NCBI GenBank assembly: GCA_013399305.1
Contig: VXAI01000025.1
Span: 6,778,143-6,842,142, forward strand
Source of the DNA: Rostratula benghalensis
Lineage: Eukaryota > Chordata > Aves > Charadriiformes > Rostratulidae
Length of the DNA stretch: 64,000 nucleotides
Reading direction: 5' to 3'
The number at the start of each line of letters is the position of its first letter. Position 1 is the first letter of the stretch. Shown here piece after piece: positions 38,707-51,466 of the stretch. The translations under genes and the position numbers were made by a program. A model generated the notes under the pieces. It had not been told where the DNA came from and made no database searches. It saw nothing but the letters and a program-made list of their open reading frames with translations.

Positions 38707-41700
38707 CGCAGTTTCCCAAATCTGAGGTGCTGTTCCTCTGCTGGAACATCAGTTCTGCCACCAGTAAAGCAGCACAACCCACCTCCCAGTCCCCACCTCA
38801 CACACCCAGCAGTCACAAGCGGTTTGGGTACGTTTTAAAGTCCTCCACAGCCCCTCAGGGGAACTCACTTGTATTACGCTGCGCTCACCAGAGAAGTGGG
38901 GCCTGAACCATACGCATATATACGCATACCATATATTTAAAGCAGCCGTTGGATGGCTTCCAGCCACCCCACAAACCCCAACTTGCTCCTGAAATCAGCC
39001 CTTTTGCCTCCTTTACCCCAGCAGACCTTCTGTGGAGCTCCTGAGGCCAACCCCGGCCGGAGCCCCATGGGGACTGGAAAACTTCTCCCCTGCACCGACT
39101 CCCGATTTAGAGCTCCCTTCTGCAAGCTATCGTCGAGACAGTTTGGGAGCCATTTAATATGTACAACACCGATTTTGTATAGCGATAATTGTTTTTAATC
39201 AGAATGTTGTGCAGTACTAAGTCAAACACATTACAGAAGTCTAAATATATTATGTCAACACAGCTACTTTAAATTAAGCAGAGGTAGGCCCGGCAGAAGA
39301 GCTCCTTAGAAAACCGCCATTCATTAGGAAGTAGTGTTGATTTAGCAGTAACTATCTTGCCCCAGAAGAACCATTATCCTAATAATGTTTCTTGGGATGG
39401 ATCTACTGGGAGGGAAAGTGAGGAGGTTAAGGGACTATGTCCCCTGTATTCACTATGTGATGAGGGGTACAGCCTTTCTGATAGGGGAGAGCATATAGCA
39501 GCATTTTCTGTGCATCGTGGCTACATTCAGTCCTGAAGATGCTGTCACTGTTATCTTTTCAATGGTATAGATAACAGACATCATCCCAGTTGTCTGCCGT
39601 AATTAAACATCAAGGCACCTTCTCTAAGCGCATCCAAGTTATTGGGGAAGAGGGGGCACTCTTAAAAGCTGTCCAGAGGTTAATTTTGTAGATATATTGC
39701 TTTTTAAAAAATGGTTCATAGAAACATTTCGTATAGACAATAATGGACTCATTTGTCAAACGTGCTGATCAATGGAGGGAGCGTCAGAGCAGCAGAGGCT
39801 TTACAGGCTTAAAAGAAGGGTCACAAAGCTCCTGACTCTGCTTTTCCATTGCCACAGAGTTCACTCCTTATGCATTCTTGTGCCACTTACTTGAAATCAA
39901 TTTAAATTTGTATCAAAAGTTGTAGATACTATTCAACATGCAGAAAAGAGACACAGTAATGAAAAGAGAACACGGCATGAGTAAACAGGCTCCTGTCTCA
40001 GGTCATTCCCCCTTCATCATGCCTTTTGTGGTCTCATCAGGTAAAAAGGGAGGAGAAGAAAACTATTTGCTTCAGCTTGCAGGGGGAAATCAGGAACAAA
40101 TTGTCCTTAAGCACCACTCTAAGTGAATTAAAGTAACTAACTAACCTTAATGATCACTTTGGAAGAGACAGAATCATTCAGTATTTTACTGCTCCTTAAA
40201 TTTTAAATGGAGGAGCAACCAACACCTGCTTTTCCTGTTTCATCCTGTTCACACTTCAGACCACAATTCTAACAATCCTGTATTTTAGTCCCCACCTCCA
40301 CTCCTGCATGAGTCTGAATCAACCTGTTCATATTAAAGATATCATTTTGATTTCGAGGCATTTTAAGAACTTTATATTTTCCCCTTTACCAAACTAATCC
40401 AAACCCTTCCCCAGCAAAATATATAGCATCTTTTTCAACAAAATAGAGTAAATATGGAAATTTTCATGCCACATAAATAATGGAAATGAACAAAGGAAAC
40501 ATGAAAAAATGGCAGCTTAAAAGCTATTTCCAGATACTATTATGTTAGGTATTAATAAAATAAAACTTCTCTTAGGCTGTGAAACCTAAGCCTAATGATA
40601 TATGTGTCTGAAAGACCTACTGGAATGGAAAATTGTGTAGTTTGGCTCTAGAAGAGAATTTTCACCTGTCATTGTCAGTGATCTTCCAGAGCCAACAGCT
40701 CAAGGGGCAAGAACTCTCCCTGGCCTTCCTCATCCTTCGTACAGAGAACCTCATGATCCAAAAAGCCTAATGCAGCAGTAAACTCCATGGCATTCTTCAC
40801 ATAATGCTCTCTTTTTCACATGCCACGTTGTCATTATCCCTAGCGTGGCAGCACTGGGCAGCAAAGGACAAGCGTACACTTACGCAGAACCTGCACACAC
40901 CAAGAAACAATCAGTGACAGGGCTAACCACATTAGAGAAATGAACTGCTTTTAAGCCCATGAGCATCTCTCCTTGCATAGAAAACAAACCATAGCAACAA
41001 AAGCATTCAGCAACTCCTGAGCAGCAATAGGTTCAGTTCCAACACGGCAGAAGGTCCCTCCGTGCCTGCTGTACCACAGCTCACCTTTCAAGAGAGGACT
41101 GTGGTTCATCAGGCAGGGAGTGCTGTGAGCCCAGCACCCTTCAGTGGTCTCCTGCACGGGAGCTGTGAAATCCTGCAAAAGAACCATGTTTTTCCCTGTG
41201 TCAGGACTTCCAGATCTGTAAGCAAAAGAGGAGGCTGGATTTGCCTGTTGTGTGACAACTGTTCAACATGAGAAGTGCAGGCTTTAGCTGGAACTGTTGA
41301 AGGCAACTCACCATCACGTTCTGTGATCACGTCGTCTGTGATCTTTTACAGGCTCTTTCTCTCATGGGCTTGTGGGTTTGGACACAGCCCAAGGTGCACC
41401 ATGTGTGTTGAGGCTTGTGCTATTTTGAACAGTGAAGTGGGACCGCCCACCACCCTGGCTAAAATTCAGATTAATTAGGACCCCTCCAGTCTCTGCTTTC
41501 TGATGATTAAAGGCTTGAGATAGCCTGTAGAGATGACACCTGTCAGCATGAGTTACCGCAATACATTAACCAACATTTAGTGGGGGTTGGTTTGTTTTTT
41601 AAGTAAAGGAATCATTCTGTTTAATTCAAGCAGTTTTAAGTACCACCAGCATATTTCTTCAGCATAAGAAGTTATTATGGAGCTATAACTCGTTTTGAAA

Positions 41701-43041
41701 AGGGAAGACAGCAAGGCCAAATTAAACTGGCAGGTTTGGAAATTTAAATTCAGTGGCAGTTCAGGTTATACACCACACTTAGGTTAAAAAAAAAACCCTA
41801 ATTCTATTTTAAAGGCTCATTTTCCACAAATGGCTGAGCTGTTTAAGTTAAAGTGAATAAATACCTAATGAGCCATTAAAGTCTATAAGACTGTATGGCC
41901 TCCAGGCACTGGTACCTGGATTCAGCCAATTATAGTTCCATAAGATAAGATGAAGACATCAGGTTGTTATTGGAATATATAAAGGTTGAAGACACTGTTA
42001 ATAAGTCACTATAGGATGTGATAAAATTGTTTAAACTGTTTAAAAACTCTCAATGTGTTTTGCTAGACACATTTTTACTGCTAGGTTTTTTCCCCTGTAA
42101 AGTCTAATCCTTTCTTTGCACAGCCTTGAGAACGACACTCTGCGATATTGCATTAATACCAAAATGTGATTTGTTTCTACATTTCCATGTTTTTAGCCTG
42201 TAGTCTGCAGGTTATGAAATATTAATGGTGGCAATTCCTCAACCATGGCAGAGAGCGAATAGGGAGGAAAAGAAAGAAATTAAGGGAATACCAAACTTTT
42301 TTTAAAACCAAAGCAACAATCCAAGAGGAGAGTCATAAATAGTGAAAGGTATATTTGCCTTTAAGCAACACTAATCTTATGAAAGTTTTTCACACATAGC
42401 TCCTATACATCTATTCGTACATTTTTCCAAGCTGAAGAACTCAGCCTATTTGTAATTAGAATTTTCTTGTGCTGAATCTGTTTATTAATCTTTAATTATT
42501 TTCCCCCACAGAGCTAAGCATATAAGATTTGACTATACAATCCAAATACGTAATGCGAAATGTGAAAAATCACCCTGCACACACAGGCACCAGTCCTGCA
42601 AAGAGTTGTGGACATCCACAAAGAGGTATGGATAGGCAATTTTCATCCCACTGGTTTACGTTTTCCAGGGGGAATTTTTATTTGTCCTCTCGCTGATTCA
42701 CCCCTAAAGCATGTATCCTTCAAGTACCTCTGAAACAACAAAAAGATTTGTCATATTTCAAACCCTCCAGTAAGATCAAGCATGCCAACAGTCAGGCCTG
42801 GCTAGACTTTTGACTTTCAGACTGACCAGAACGTTTTTGCACTTTCTGTGCTCTCTCTGAGCCTGCTTCTCTATATCCATCTGTTTTCTCTTGGCCTTAC
42901 CTGAAGACTTTTGGGGCAGAGACTGTCTTTTTTATTGTGTGTCTGTACAGCACTTAGTGCAATAGCATCCTGATCTCTCTCCAGGGTTCTTTGCTCTTAC
43001 CCAGTTTAACTAACTGGTATTAAGGCAGGGCATCAGGGGGG
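38707..43041. other. Gene-free stretch with GC-rich left end
   Basis: From the LTR edge to about 39130 the sequence stays GC-rich with scattered CpGs (for example near 39052-39060), then becomes AT-rich. Open frames at 38937-39125 and 40951-41330 overlap one another on both strands and look like by-products of composition. No exon is recognised. The GC-rich 0.4 kb could be further degraded retroviral sequence or a unique regulatory region. Confidence 0.45.
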
Positions 43042-43110
43042 CCATTAATGGGACAATTCAGTGAGCCCAAGGTTAAGCATATGAATAAATATGTACAGAA
43101 TAAGAGGCTG
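43042..43110. repeat. Ancient amniote repeat relic
   Basis: The segment with AATGGGACAATTCA (43047-43060), GGTTAAGCATATG (43071-43083) and AATAAATATGTACAG (43084-43098) has the same motif order as a widespread amniote element that carries 'aatgggactactc', 'gttaagcatgtg' and 'cataagtgtttgcagg'. It is recognised by memory of that repeat and is too diverged to place in a named family. Confidence 0.45.
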
Positions 43111-43509
43111 CCTTATGGAGGTTGAAACATGCCATTTGTTAAAGTCACAAAGCCTTTTACCACGAGAAAAATATCTCAGTACAATTTCCTTTATGAGTTG
43201 CTCTCCTATGACTTAAGTACCAGTTATTTAAAAAATTGTGATTCTGTCCTAAGAACTACCATATAAAAGCCATAGACCATAGTATATTTTTACAAGCATA
43301 AACTTCCCAGACTGATCAAGGTTTCTGACAGGCACATTTACACATTTTCATTCCTCCTGCTTTCTCAGATAAATGTACTGAAGGTTAAAAGCACACAACA
43401 TGGCTAGCATCGCTTTATTTCCCAGCAGCGTAACTTGCATAAAGACTTATGTTCATGCCCTGAATTAGGGAGCATCTTGCTTTACCCCCTCCTGTGCCCT
43501 GAGTAGAGC

Positions 43510-43660
43510 TTTGGGCCAGCGCTCCTGAGTTATCACCTATGACTAATTCAGTTTCCCACTCGCACATTTCTATTCTGTTTTGGCTCAAAGTCACCGAAGG
43601 GGAGTAATCTTTCCACTAACCTATAGGATCAGCTTGAGTAAGGCATCATAATTCAAGAGG
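43510..43660. repeat. Old dispersed repeat, copy 2 of a pair
   Basis: Bases 43578-43635 (TTTTGGCTCAAAGTCA, then TTTCCACTAACCTATAGG) correspond in order and spacing to 37547-37602. Similarity appears to extend to the left through a CAGTTTC segment. The right part resembles the start of ancient amniote palindromic elements that begin with a GGGCCAGAT-type motif. Family name not known to me. Confidence 0.5.
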
Positions 43661-45499
43661 CACCATCAGAAATGAGGAGTATTACATCCCTTTAGGGGCC
43701 AGCCTGTGGATCCTCAGGACAAACCAACACAGTTGTTGCACCAAATCATATACGTCTGCCTCAGTGTTGCAGCATAAAAACTTATTCTTTATTTCCCATG
43801 CATGCCTTCCTTATCAGTTCTACAAAAGGTGCCTAACTCCAAATTTACTCAAGCTTGTAAAATCTGAAATATCATAGTACAATAGACATTCCAGGTCCCC
43901 ATGAGAATGTTTTACTGTTCAGAGCTGCACCTTGCCAATGAATAGATGTATATTGATGCCACAGGAGGGAATTTAATGAAGCACTTCAGTAAACATGCAA
44001 CTCTTCGTGGCTGTGCAAATGAAGGGCCTGATAACACATCCTTGGAAAATACAGTACCAATATTCATCCTATAAGATGGCTTCATTGATTTGAATCTCCT
44101 GATTTTATACCTACCCCTCTCATTAATATCTTGTGACAGAGTCCCTGACTTCACAGTGGGTTTCTTTATGGCACTGCAGTCTTTCCCTTAATGGCAACTC
44201 ACCAGCCCTGAATTTGTTATAGACCCAAAAAAAGGAAGGAGGGGGAAAGAAGACATAGTTAAATTACACAGCAAAGCAAATAAAGATCTGACAGTATGAA
44301 AAATACATTCTAAAGTACAGAAATCATATCTCAGACAATTAAGAGGGGCTGAAAGTTGGGGCATTTGACGACTGCCAAATTATTTTGCATGAGCCCTGCC
44401 TTTTTGTGTGTTAAAGATTGCTCATAGCTGCAAATTAAATATTTCAGGTATTATAGATAGTGGGAATCCAACTCCTAATGGCACTTGGTGTCATGACTAT
44501 GTAATGCAATCTCCTTGTTATTAAGGGAGATTGTTTTCTTCTTTCTTGATTATATTTCCTGGTTATTTCTTTGTCCAATCTTTACCATTACTATTGTATA
44601 TTATAAGCATACCGTTAGCTACGGGCCAGGAACATAATTTAAAACCTGCTTTGAACAGCTGTGTGCCTGTTGGCCTAAGATGTATTGTCTTATGAGTCCC
44701 AAAGTATATTATAAATGCATAGGTGACAGGGAAAAAGTGTAGATTCGGTTTGGAAGTGAATACTGGTGGGATGTGTAAATTTTTTTAAAGATTATTACAA
44801 ATACTTTTTTTGTAATTTAAAGGATTGATTACCTATAGGTTGGATGCAAGTGTAAGTAAGTTTTTTTATGTTGGTTTTTTTTTTTTTTAAAGCGTTCATT
44901 CTTTGCTTAGAACAAGTGGAATAATGTAAGTGACATTTAATAACAATAGTTACAATACAAAATGCATGTTTCATTTTCTCTGAGAAAAGAAAGACAGTCT
45001 TTTTTAGTTTTACAGCTATGAGAAAAAAATTTAGAAATTAAAAGACTGCAAATAAAATAACAATCTCATAGCGCTTAAGCTACAATTGTGCTACAATTTA
45101 CCACCATCAAAAGAATGTCATGCAAGAACTACCTGGAAAGCCGAGCTGAGCTGAACTGGCAAAACTTTCCCATCTGGAATGGAAGCAAAAGAAAAAGAAA
45201 TAAATTGCTAACTGTACTAATTCTATGCTGCAGATGAAGACGTCAATTTCTCCTGATTAAATGGTTTCCCTGCTTTGTTGGTGATCTGCTTGCATGAGGC
45301 ACTGGAATATTGTTAGTTTTGCCACAATCTACTAGGGCCCTAACAAGCTGTCTAGATCTAGGATAACCAGAGTAAAACTCCTTTGTAAAACTCCTTTGTA
45401 TTTTTTCAGTCTCCAGCTTTAGTAGCTGGATCCATACTTCATGATGCTGCTGCACTTTTAGCTTAAAAACCATGTTTTGAAGTTATGTAGCAGCTTTCA
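43661..45499. other. Gene-free stretch
   Basis: AT-rich sequence with a poly-T run near 44875-44888 and the 13-bp duplication at its right end. No exon or named repeat is recognised. Confidence 0.5.
45372..45400. repeat. 13-bp tandem repeat, two copies
   Basis: GTAAAACTCCTTT is repeated head to tail with a partial third start (GTA). A short local duplication. Confidence 0.8.
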
Positions 45500-45735
45500 T
45501 TCCAGGATCTCAGTGTACCACCAAACAGCATTTATGTGAATAAGAACAGAATGTTACCCATTTTACAAAGGAGCCAAAAGAGATTAAATTATTTCTGAAA
45601 AACCGCACAGCAAATATTAGCCAGGAAGAATTGAGGAAACAAACACCCCCATGCCAACCTGTGCCTGGAAGCCAAAGAACTCAGCAGTTGTCATTCCCAT
45701 GCTTGTGCTCCTAAAACTACATTTCACTGCTTAAT
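45500..45735 (-). mobile_element. MIR-like CORE-SINE relic
   Basis: The plus strand follows the reverse complement of the MIR consensus as I remember it: ACCCATTTTACA (45556-45567), then AGAGATTAAATTATTTCTGA (45579-45598) where MIR has the gaggttaagtaacttg core, CCGCACAGCA (45603-45612) where MIR has tcacacagct, and later ATGCTTGTGCTCCTAAA (45700-45716) near the tRNA-derived end. It is heavily diverged, as expected of an old amniote SINE. The assignment is from motif order, not an alignment score. Confidence 0.55.
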
Positions 45736-48700
45736 ATGTCCATGAAATGGGAACTCATATTTCTTGGATGAAATGCCCAAGCACCGATTCTGTATTTATA
45801 GTGATTTTGTAAAACTGAAACTTTAAGAATGCCATGGGCAAAAAGGTCTTCAATTATTTGCAGCGTAACCGAGAATGCCTGTCCCCAAATCCATTACCTC
45901 TGTTGAGCAAGGAGCTGTGTATTGTCAGAAACCCAAAGGAGCAGGACATGTTCTCTTTAGATCTAAAGAAATATTGAAAAGACTTCTTAAACCAACATTT
46001 TATGTAATTTACCTTTTTTTTTTTTTGAGACAGCTCTCAGCTCTCAAAGGATAATTTATATTCTTTCAAACCCTGTTTTCTTTAACATACCTAAAAAAAT
46101 CTCCACTGTGTTTTGATGTTTACCAGACTAAGCAGCAGGTAAGCTTAGATCTCAGCAGCATGGTGGGATGGTTCAGGTGTCTAGCAGGAGATGAAGGCCA
46201 GTGAGATGTCTGCTGTGCTATTGACACAGATCACAAAGGTCAGTCTCTCCCCTCAGCACCATTTCAGCCTGGAATGAGGACAAATTGTGTTCTTTGACTG
46301 CATTACTCAGCTGGAGCCACTACCAGAGTTTTTAGGAAGGTGGGGTAGTCCATGCTGTCACTCTGTGCCTCCAGCTTTTTGTCCAGGTGGACACAGACTC
46401 TCTGCATCAACAAGGTCCCAGCAACTCAGACCCAGATGGTGCAGACTTAAGATTCTCATCTCCATTTTCCCACTCTTAATTAGTAAGACCAAGTATTTGA
46501 ATAAATATTTGGATGTACAGACCAAAAACTGAATGCTAGGTTATTAATCATAGAATATAGACTACAAATGTCTCTTCTAACTAGGAACTGATGAAGAAAA
46601 CAGGGTCACAAAGATGAAACTTAGGAATGTTTTGTCCTTGGATTTGCAAAATTTGCTCAGATATGACAGAAGAGTATGCCAGTTTTTCCAAATCTCTTTT
46701 AAGCAGAACCATCTCACAAAGACAGAAGATCATTTCACTTAGCACCATCAAATGCAATCCACTTAGAGCTGTGCAATGTTCCACAAGCTTGAAATAGACT
46801 GAACATTCCTTCTTTTTGAATTCTATATCACAACCGTTTTACGAAAAGGTACCTTGAGACACGCAGGTTAAGACTAACAAGACAGTGACTTCTGTGGCTC
46901 AGCTGGCCTGCTTTTTGGGGACACCTAAAATCCACCTCTCTTCTTACTCCAGTTTAAGTTGTAGCCACTGACTGGTTGTGGAAAGGGAACAGCTGAAGTT
47001 AATCCAGGAAGGAAGTGGGAGACTTGAAACCATAATCTTAGTTCCCACATCCAACTACAAAACCAGTCTGGCTCCTAAAATAATATTGCAAAAAAGGTTT
47101 GGAAGGCCCCCTGAACTTAAAATAAAATAGAAAACCCATGGAGAAAAATTAATACACTTAAATTAAATATGGCAACAACAAATAAAACAACAGACAATTT
47201 GTTACACGCTATGGATTCTGAAGGAAAGCATTACACCCATTATTTCTTATTATTGCTCCAGGAAAGAAATTCACAGTGAAGGCAAAAAAATGAAGTTAGC
47301 AATGATTTTTCACTCATGAACCTTTCTCCAGAGATAAGTTATAAATGAAAAAAATGTTGCCTGGAAGACGAAAGAAGGGGAGGGTTATCCACGTTTATGT
47401 ATTTAGCAAGACACTTGCACCCACACTTACACTGCTATGGGAAAACCACTAAACAGCACTTCCACACTTTTTAAAATTTTGTCCTAATACATGAAAGAAC
47501 TATTTAGTCAAGAAGCAGTAAATTAATCTAAGTTTTATATCCAAAATTGCAGCAGGCAACGAGAGAGTATCCAGGATGAGGTAAACTATTTCCAGAGCTA
47601 AACTAAATTTTGTCATGGGGGAGCCAGGTGTTCATATCTGGGTTAATTACTGGAGGGATGGTGAGCACTCTGTGTGTGACTGTCTCTTCCCAGGAGTTTG
47701 TTGTTTTAAGCAAAATATCTGATACCACTACCACAGACTGTATAAAAACGTGCATGGAGTAGGCTGAGGTCTCAAAGAAAAGGGAGCAGATGGGAAGACA
47801 GACAGCGATGAAGAGGTGTGCCACAATAAGAATACAGGAAGTTTTCAAACACAGAGTGGAAGGGGAGGGAGTGCCATTAGAAAAGGTTACAAAGTATTAA
47901 TTTTAACAGTAGTTTGGAAATATCGGAATGAGAAGTCAAGAATGATGACAGCATTTGGGTGACAGCAGTCATTAGATCAAAGGTAATATTACATGAAGCA
48001 AAGCATCAAATGTCATACAAAACAGTAAGTACTGAAATGCAAATAACTAGTAAATAGAGGAAAGGCTAGTGGAAATACAGAAAAGAAAGGAGAATATGTG
48101 GAATGAGCACACTAAGCAGAGAGCAGAATAGCTAAAAACCCAACAGAAGCCAGTGCAAAATGAGGTTGCCATTTAATAAGTTTGCACCAGCTGTTCAGTG
48201 GAGAATGGAGGGATTATGTTTGTTATTTTCTAAGCTCAATTGCCAAACCAAACCTTAGACTCTTTGGGTATGTTTGTCTACTGCAAACAAGGATGATAGT
48301 AAATCTTTTGCAGAGGCATTGAAAAAAAGCAAAAAATGTGTTTTCTCCCTCTGAAGATGGTTTAGAAAGGCAAGGAACAGAAGCTTGACTACCTACCAGT
48401 CTAGAACCCTCCCGGTTTGCCAGCAGCCTGATGCTATGCTAGGGTGACTGGTGTCAGCATATGGCCAGGTTTTGCAAAGGATGTGACACACAAAGTCGAG
48501 CTCCTGGCCTGGTGGTGCTGGCTGAGAAGGAGAGCCCTGGGTAGGACGCTCATCCAACTGCACCAATTCTGGCTTCATTGCTTGTCCCATCTGATCACCT
48601 TCTCTTTGCAGAGGGAAGAGAATGGCAAACATGGATTGCCTGTGTTATAACTGGTGGGATGTGAGCTTGCTCTGATCTGAAACCCATGGCTCCAGACTGG

Positions 48701-51446
48701 TACCCAAGTTAGCTCATCAACAAAGCTCATGAGCCTCAACCCATCACTCCGCTAATATGCCTGTACGGTTTCCAAAACGGAGCTGGCTCCCCATCTGCTC
48801 AGCTTGGAGCACAGGCAATGGAGGCTGGGTTTGTCTGATATCATTTCTTACAATGTTGACACAACCCTTCATCAGGGTACATCAGTAATTAGCTCAAAGA
48901 AATGGGACCACTCATAGGCTTAAGACTCAGCACACCCTTCCAGAAGCTTGTTGCATTGGAGCTGATGAAATGAAGACTCTGAAAGGCCCCTTGAGACTGT
49001 GTTTAGTCTCACCAAGACCTCTTTCAGGGGGTTGTTTGGGAAACATCTCATGTTAAATTATTGATCATACATATAAACAGAGATGGAGAGAACAGATATA
49101 TTTCCAAAGTGAATACAAGGAATGGAATGGAAGGAAATGGTGAAATATAGAAAAGCTGAGGTATGAATCACAGACATTACCTATATTAAGGCATATTAAT
49201 GTTATTCCATGAGAGAATAACAACAGTATGCCTTCTGGCTCCTGTTAATACTTTGCTTAAATCCCTTAAGTAGATTAGAAAGAATTACAGATGCTACTGG
49301 ACTCAAAATCTATGACCAGGTGATGTGCATGTTTTAGTATATCTATCTACCAATAAAGCACCGTGATGGCACAGAAAGAAGTGGAGAAGCAGATTGACTG
49401 GGATTCATGAGGGGGAAGTTAGTAAGAAAAATGAAGGTTTGGAATTTTAAGCTTTATGTGTTCCTTTCTGATGATTTCCATGCTCAGCTGCTCCCCATCC
49501 CTTTGGACAAATTTCATGATACTGCTCTTATAAAGCAGTAACACCAAGCCACTCGAGGAAGAATTGCAAAAACAATCTTCATGCTGCTTTTTCATATCTT
49601 CGTGTGTCTTAATGTGCTTTTTTCCACTTACTGAGTTATATCCAATTCAGGGAAAGCTGGGAAATCCCACTGAATCAAAAAGTAGTGATAATTCCTCCAA
49701 AGGTTACTCTGATTTTCACTCTATAGCTGGTGTTTTTACAAACTAAACATACTACATTTTTCACATTTCTTTATTCGTAAGGAAGGCTTCAAATTATAAC
49801 CCAGCTCACTCCTATAATAATGTACATAATAAAGAGAACCTGAACATGTACTCATGTCCTCTCCAGAATCTTAGAGATGTGGATGGGTTTACCATAAAAC
49901 ATTAAATGTTTGTTGTTAGCATTCAAAAGATATGTTTTATTGGTGCCTCTAGACATTTTTCGTTTTCCACTTCAAGTGGTATTTATCAGACCTCCTCATG
50001 CTTCTCTAATTAAATTGTTTGCCCATTCAAAATGCACAGCAACATTCTACTCAGAGAACAATACAACCAGACAAAACAACACCTTGTTTAAAAATACATA
50101 AGGAGACTTCTTGTTTGAGCACAGGAAAAAAACAACATTTCAAATTCCTCAAGAAAAACTTCAAGGACATCAGACGATCCAGGGCAGACTGATACTGACC
50201 CAGCAGAAGTGAGACCTGGGATAAGTTTCACTTTAATCCAGTTTTCTCCTACAATCACCTTTTGCTTACTCTCCTGCATCAATAACTTTGTTCTTATTTT
50301 GAAATGTTCCTAGGGCTTCTTTGCTATATCCTGAAGCCTCTGTACTCTCCAAGAGGCAGAAAAACACCTGAAGCCCAAGGCACCAAACACAACTAGAAAG
50401 GCACAAATCACAGTCTGGTTATTCAGGGGGGTACATACATCCATAAAATGGATTAAAAATAGCCCATAATTTTCCAGAAGATGACACTGCATTACTATTG
50501 CACAGGAAAGATTTACTGTCTGAGGTATTGTATAAAACAATTATTAAAGCTAGAGTAAGAGTTGGAATGTGGTATTTCAAGGCACACAGCAAAAAACTGC
50601 ATGTATGAGAGAATTTTGAAGGCCACCACCGAGACTGCAAACACTATAATAACCCATAGACAGCTTTTGGGGACTTCAGCTGAGACATCCTCTTTGAAAT
50701 TTGGGGTAGAACCACAGAGAACTGCAAGGGAAAGGTGAATATTGGTGTGAATGGAGAACAACTGGGAATATCTGGATGCGGAGGCACCATGAGGAGCACA
50801 CAGCAGGTCTCAGGAAAGCCTGTGTCTGTGGCATTCAGATTAGCAGCTCATCAGGGCTCCAAAAGGGATAAAAAAAAAAAAGGTATGTTCAAAACCTGCA
50901 TGTTGTCACCAGCCTTAGTCAACACCAGGAGGCATGGGGACACTTGACAGCAGGTACCTCCACAATAATCTTTAAAATATAAAAAATAACTAAATAAAAT
51001 GTTGTAGCTGTTGTTACGATTATTTTAGTTTTTAGTTCTTTGTGTTACTGCTGTATTCTGGCATGGGTATTTGCCATCCTGTTGATAAAACATAGCAACA
51101 GTGTTTCCTACAGAAATTATGAAAGAAGATCTGTATCAGGGTTTTAATCCTGTTACTGATAATGACTATTTTCTGATTTCCTTGGATTAGTTATTCTGCA
51201 GATTTTTCTCTCAAAATGTCTTGATGTCTCTTATTCCTAGAACATGTGTGACCACTCTAGGATGGTCTGTCACTCACAGAGCAAGCTTTTGAAATTTGCT
51301 TGCTGTGTACAGACATACCCTGGTGAGAGAAGGTAAATATCATATTTCCTTTCTTTTTTTTCTCCTTAAAAAGGGCAATTCCCTGGAAGTTTGCAGTAAT
51401 ATGCCATAGTTTCTTGTGAAGAGCTCAGCTGAGACTGCAATCTAAG

Positions 51447-51466
51447 TGTCAGTCACTTGACTGACA
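51447..51466. repeat. Perfect 9-bp inverted repeat with 2-base loop
   Basis: The arms TGTCAGTCA and TGACTGACA are perfect reverse complements separated by CT. Function is unknown. It is a short palindrome, not a recognised RNA gene. Confidence 0.8.

Noticed and set aside
46015..46045. Poly-T followed by GAGACAGCTCTCAGCTCT, reminiscent of an antisense primate Alu
   Set aside because: No further Alu sequence follows, and the repeat content is avian.
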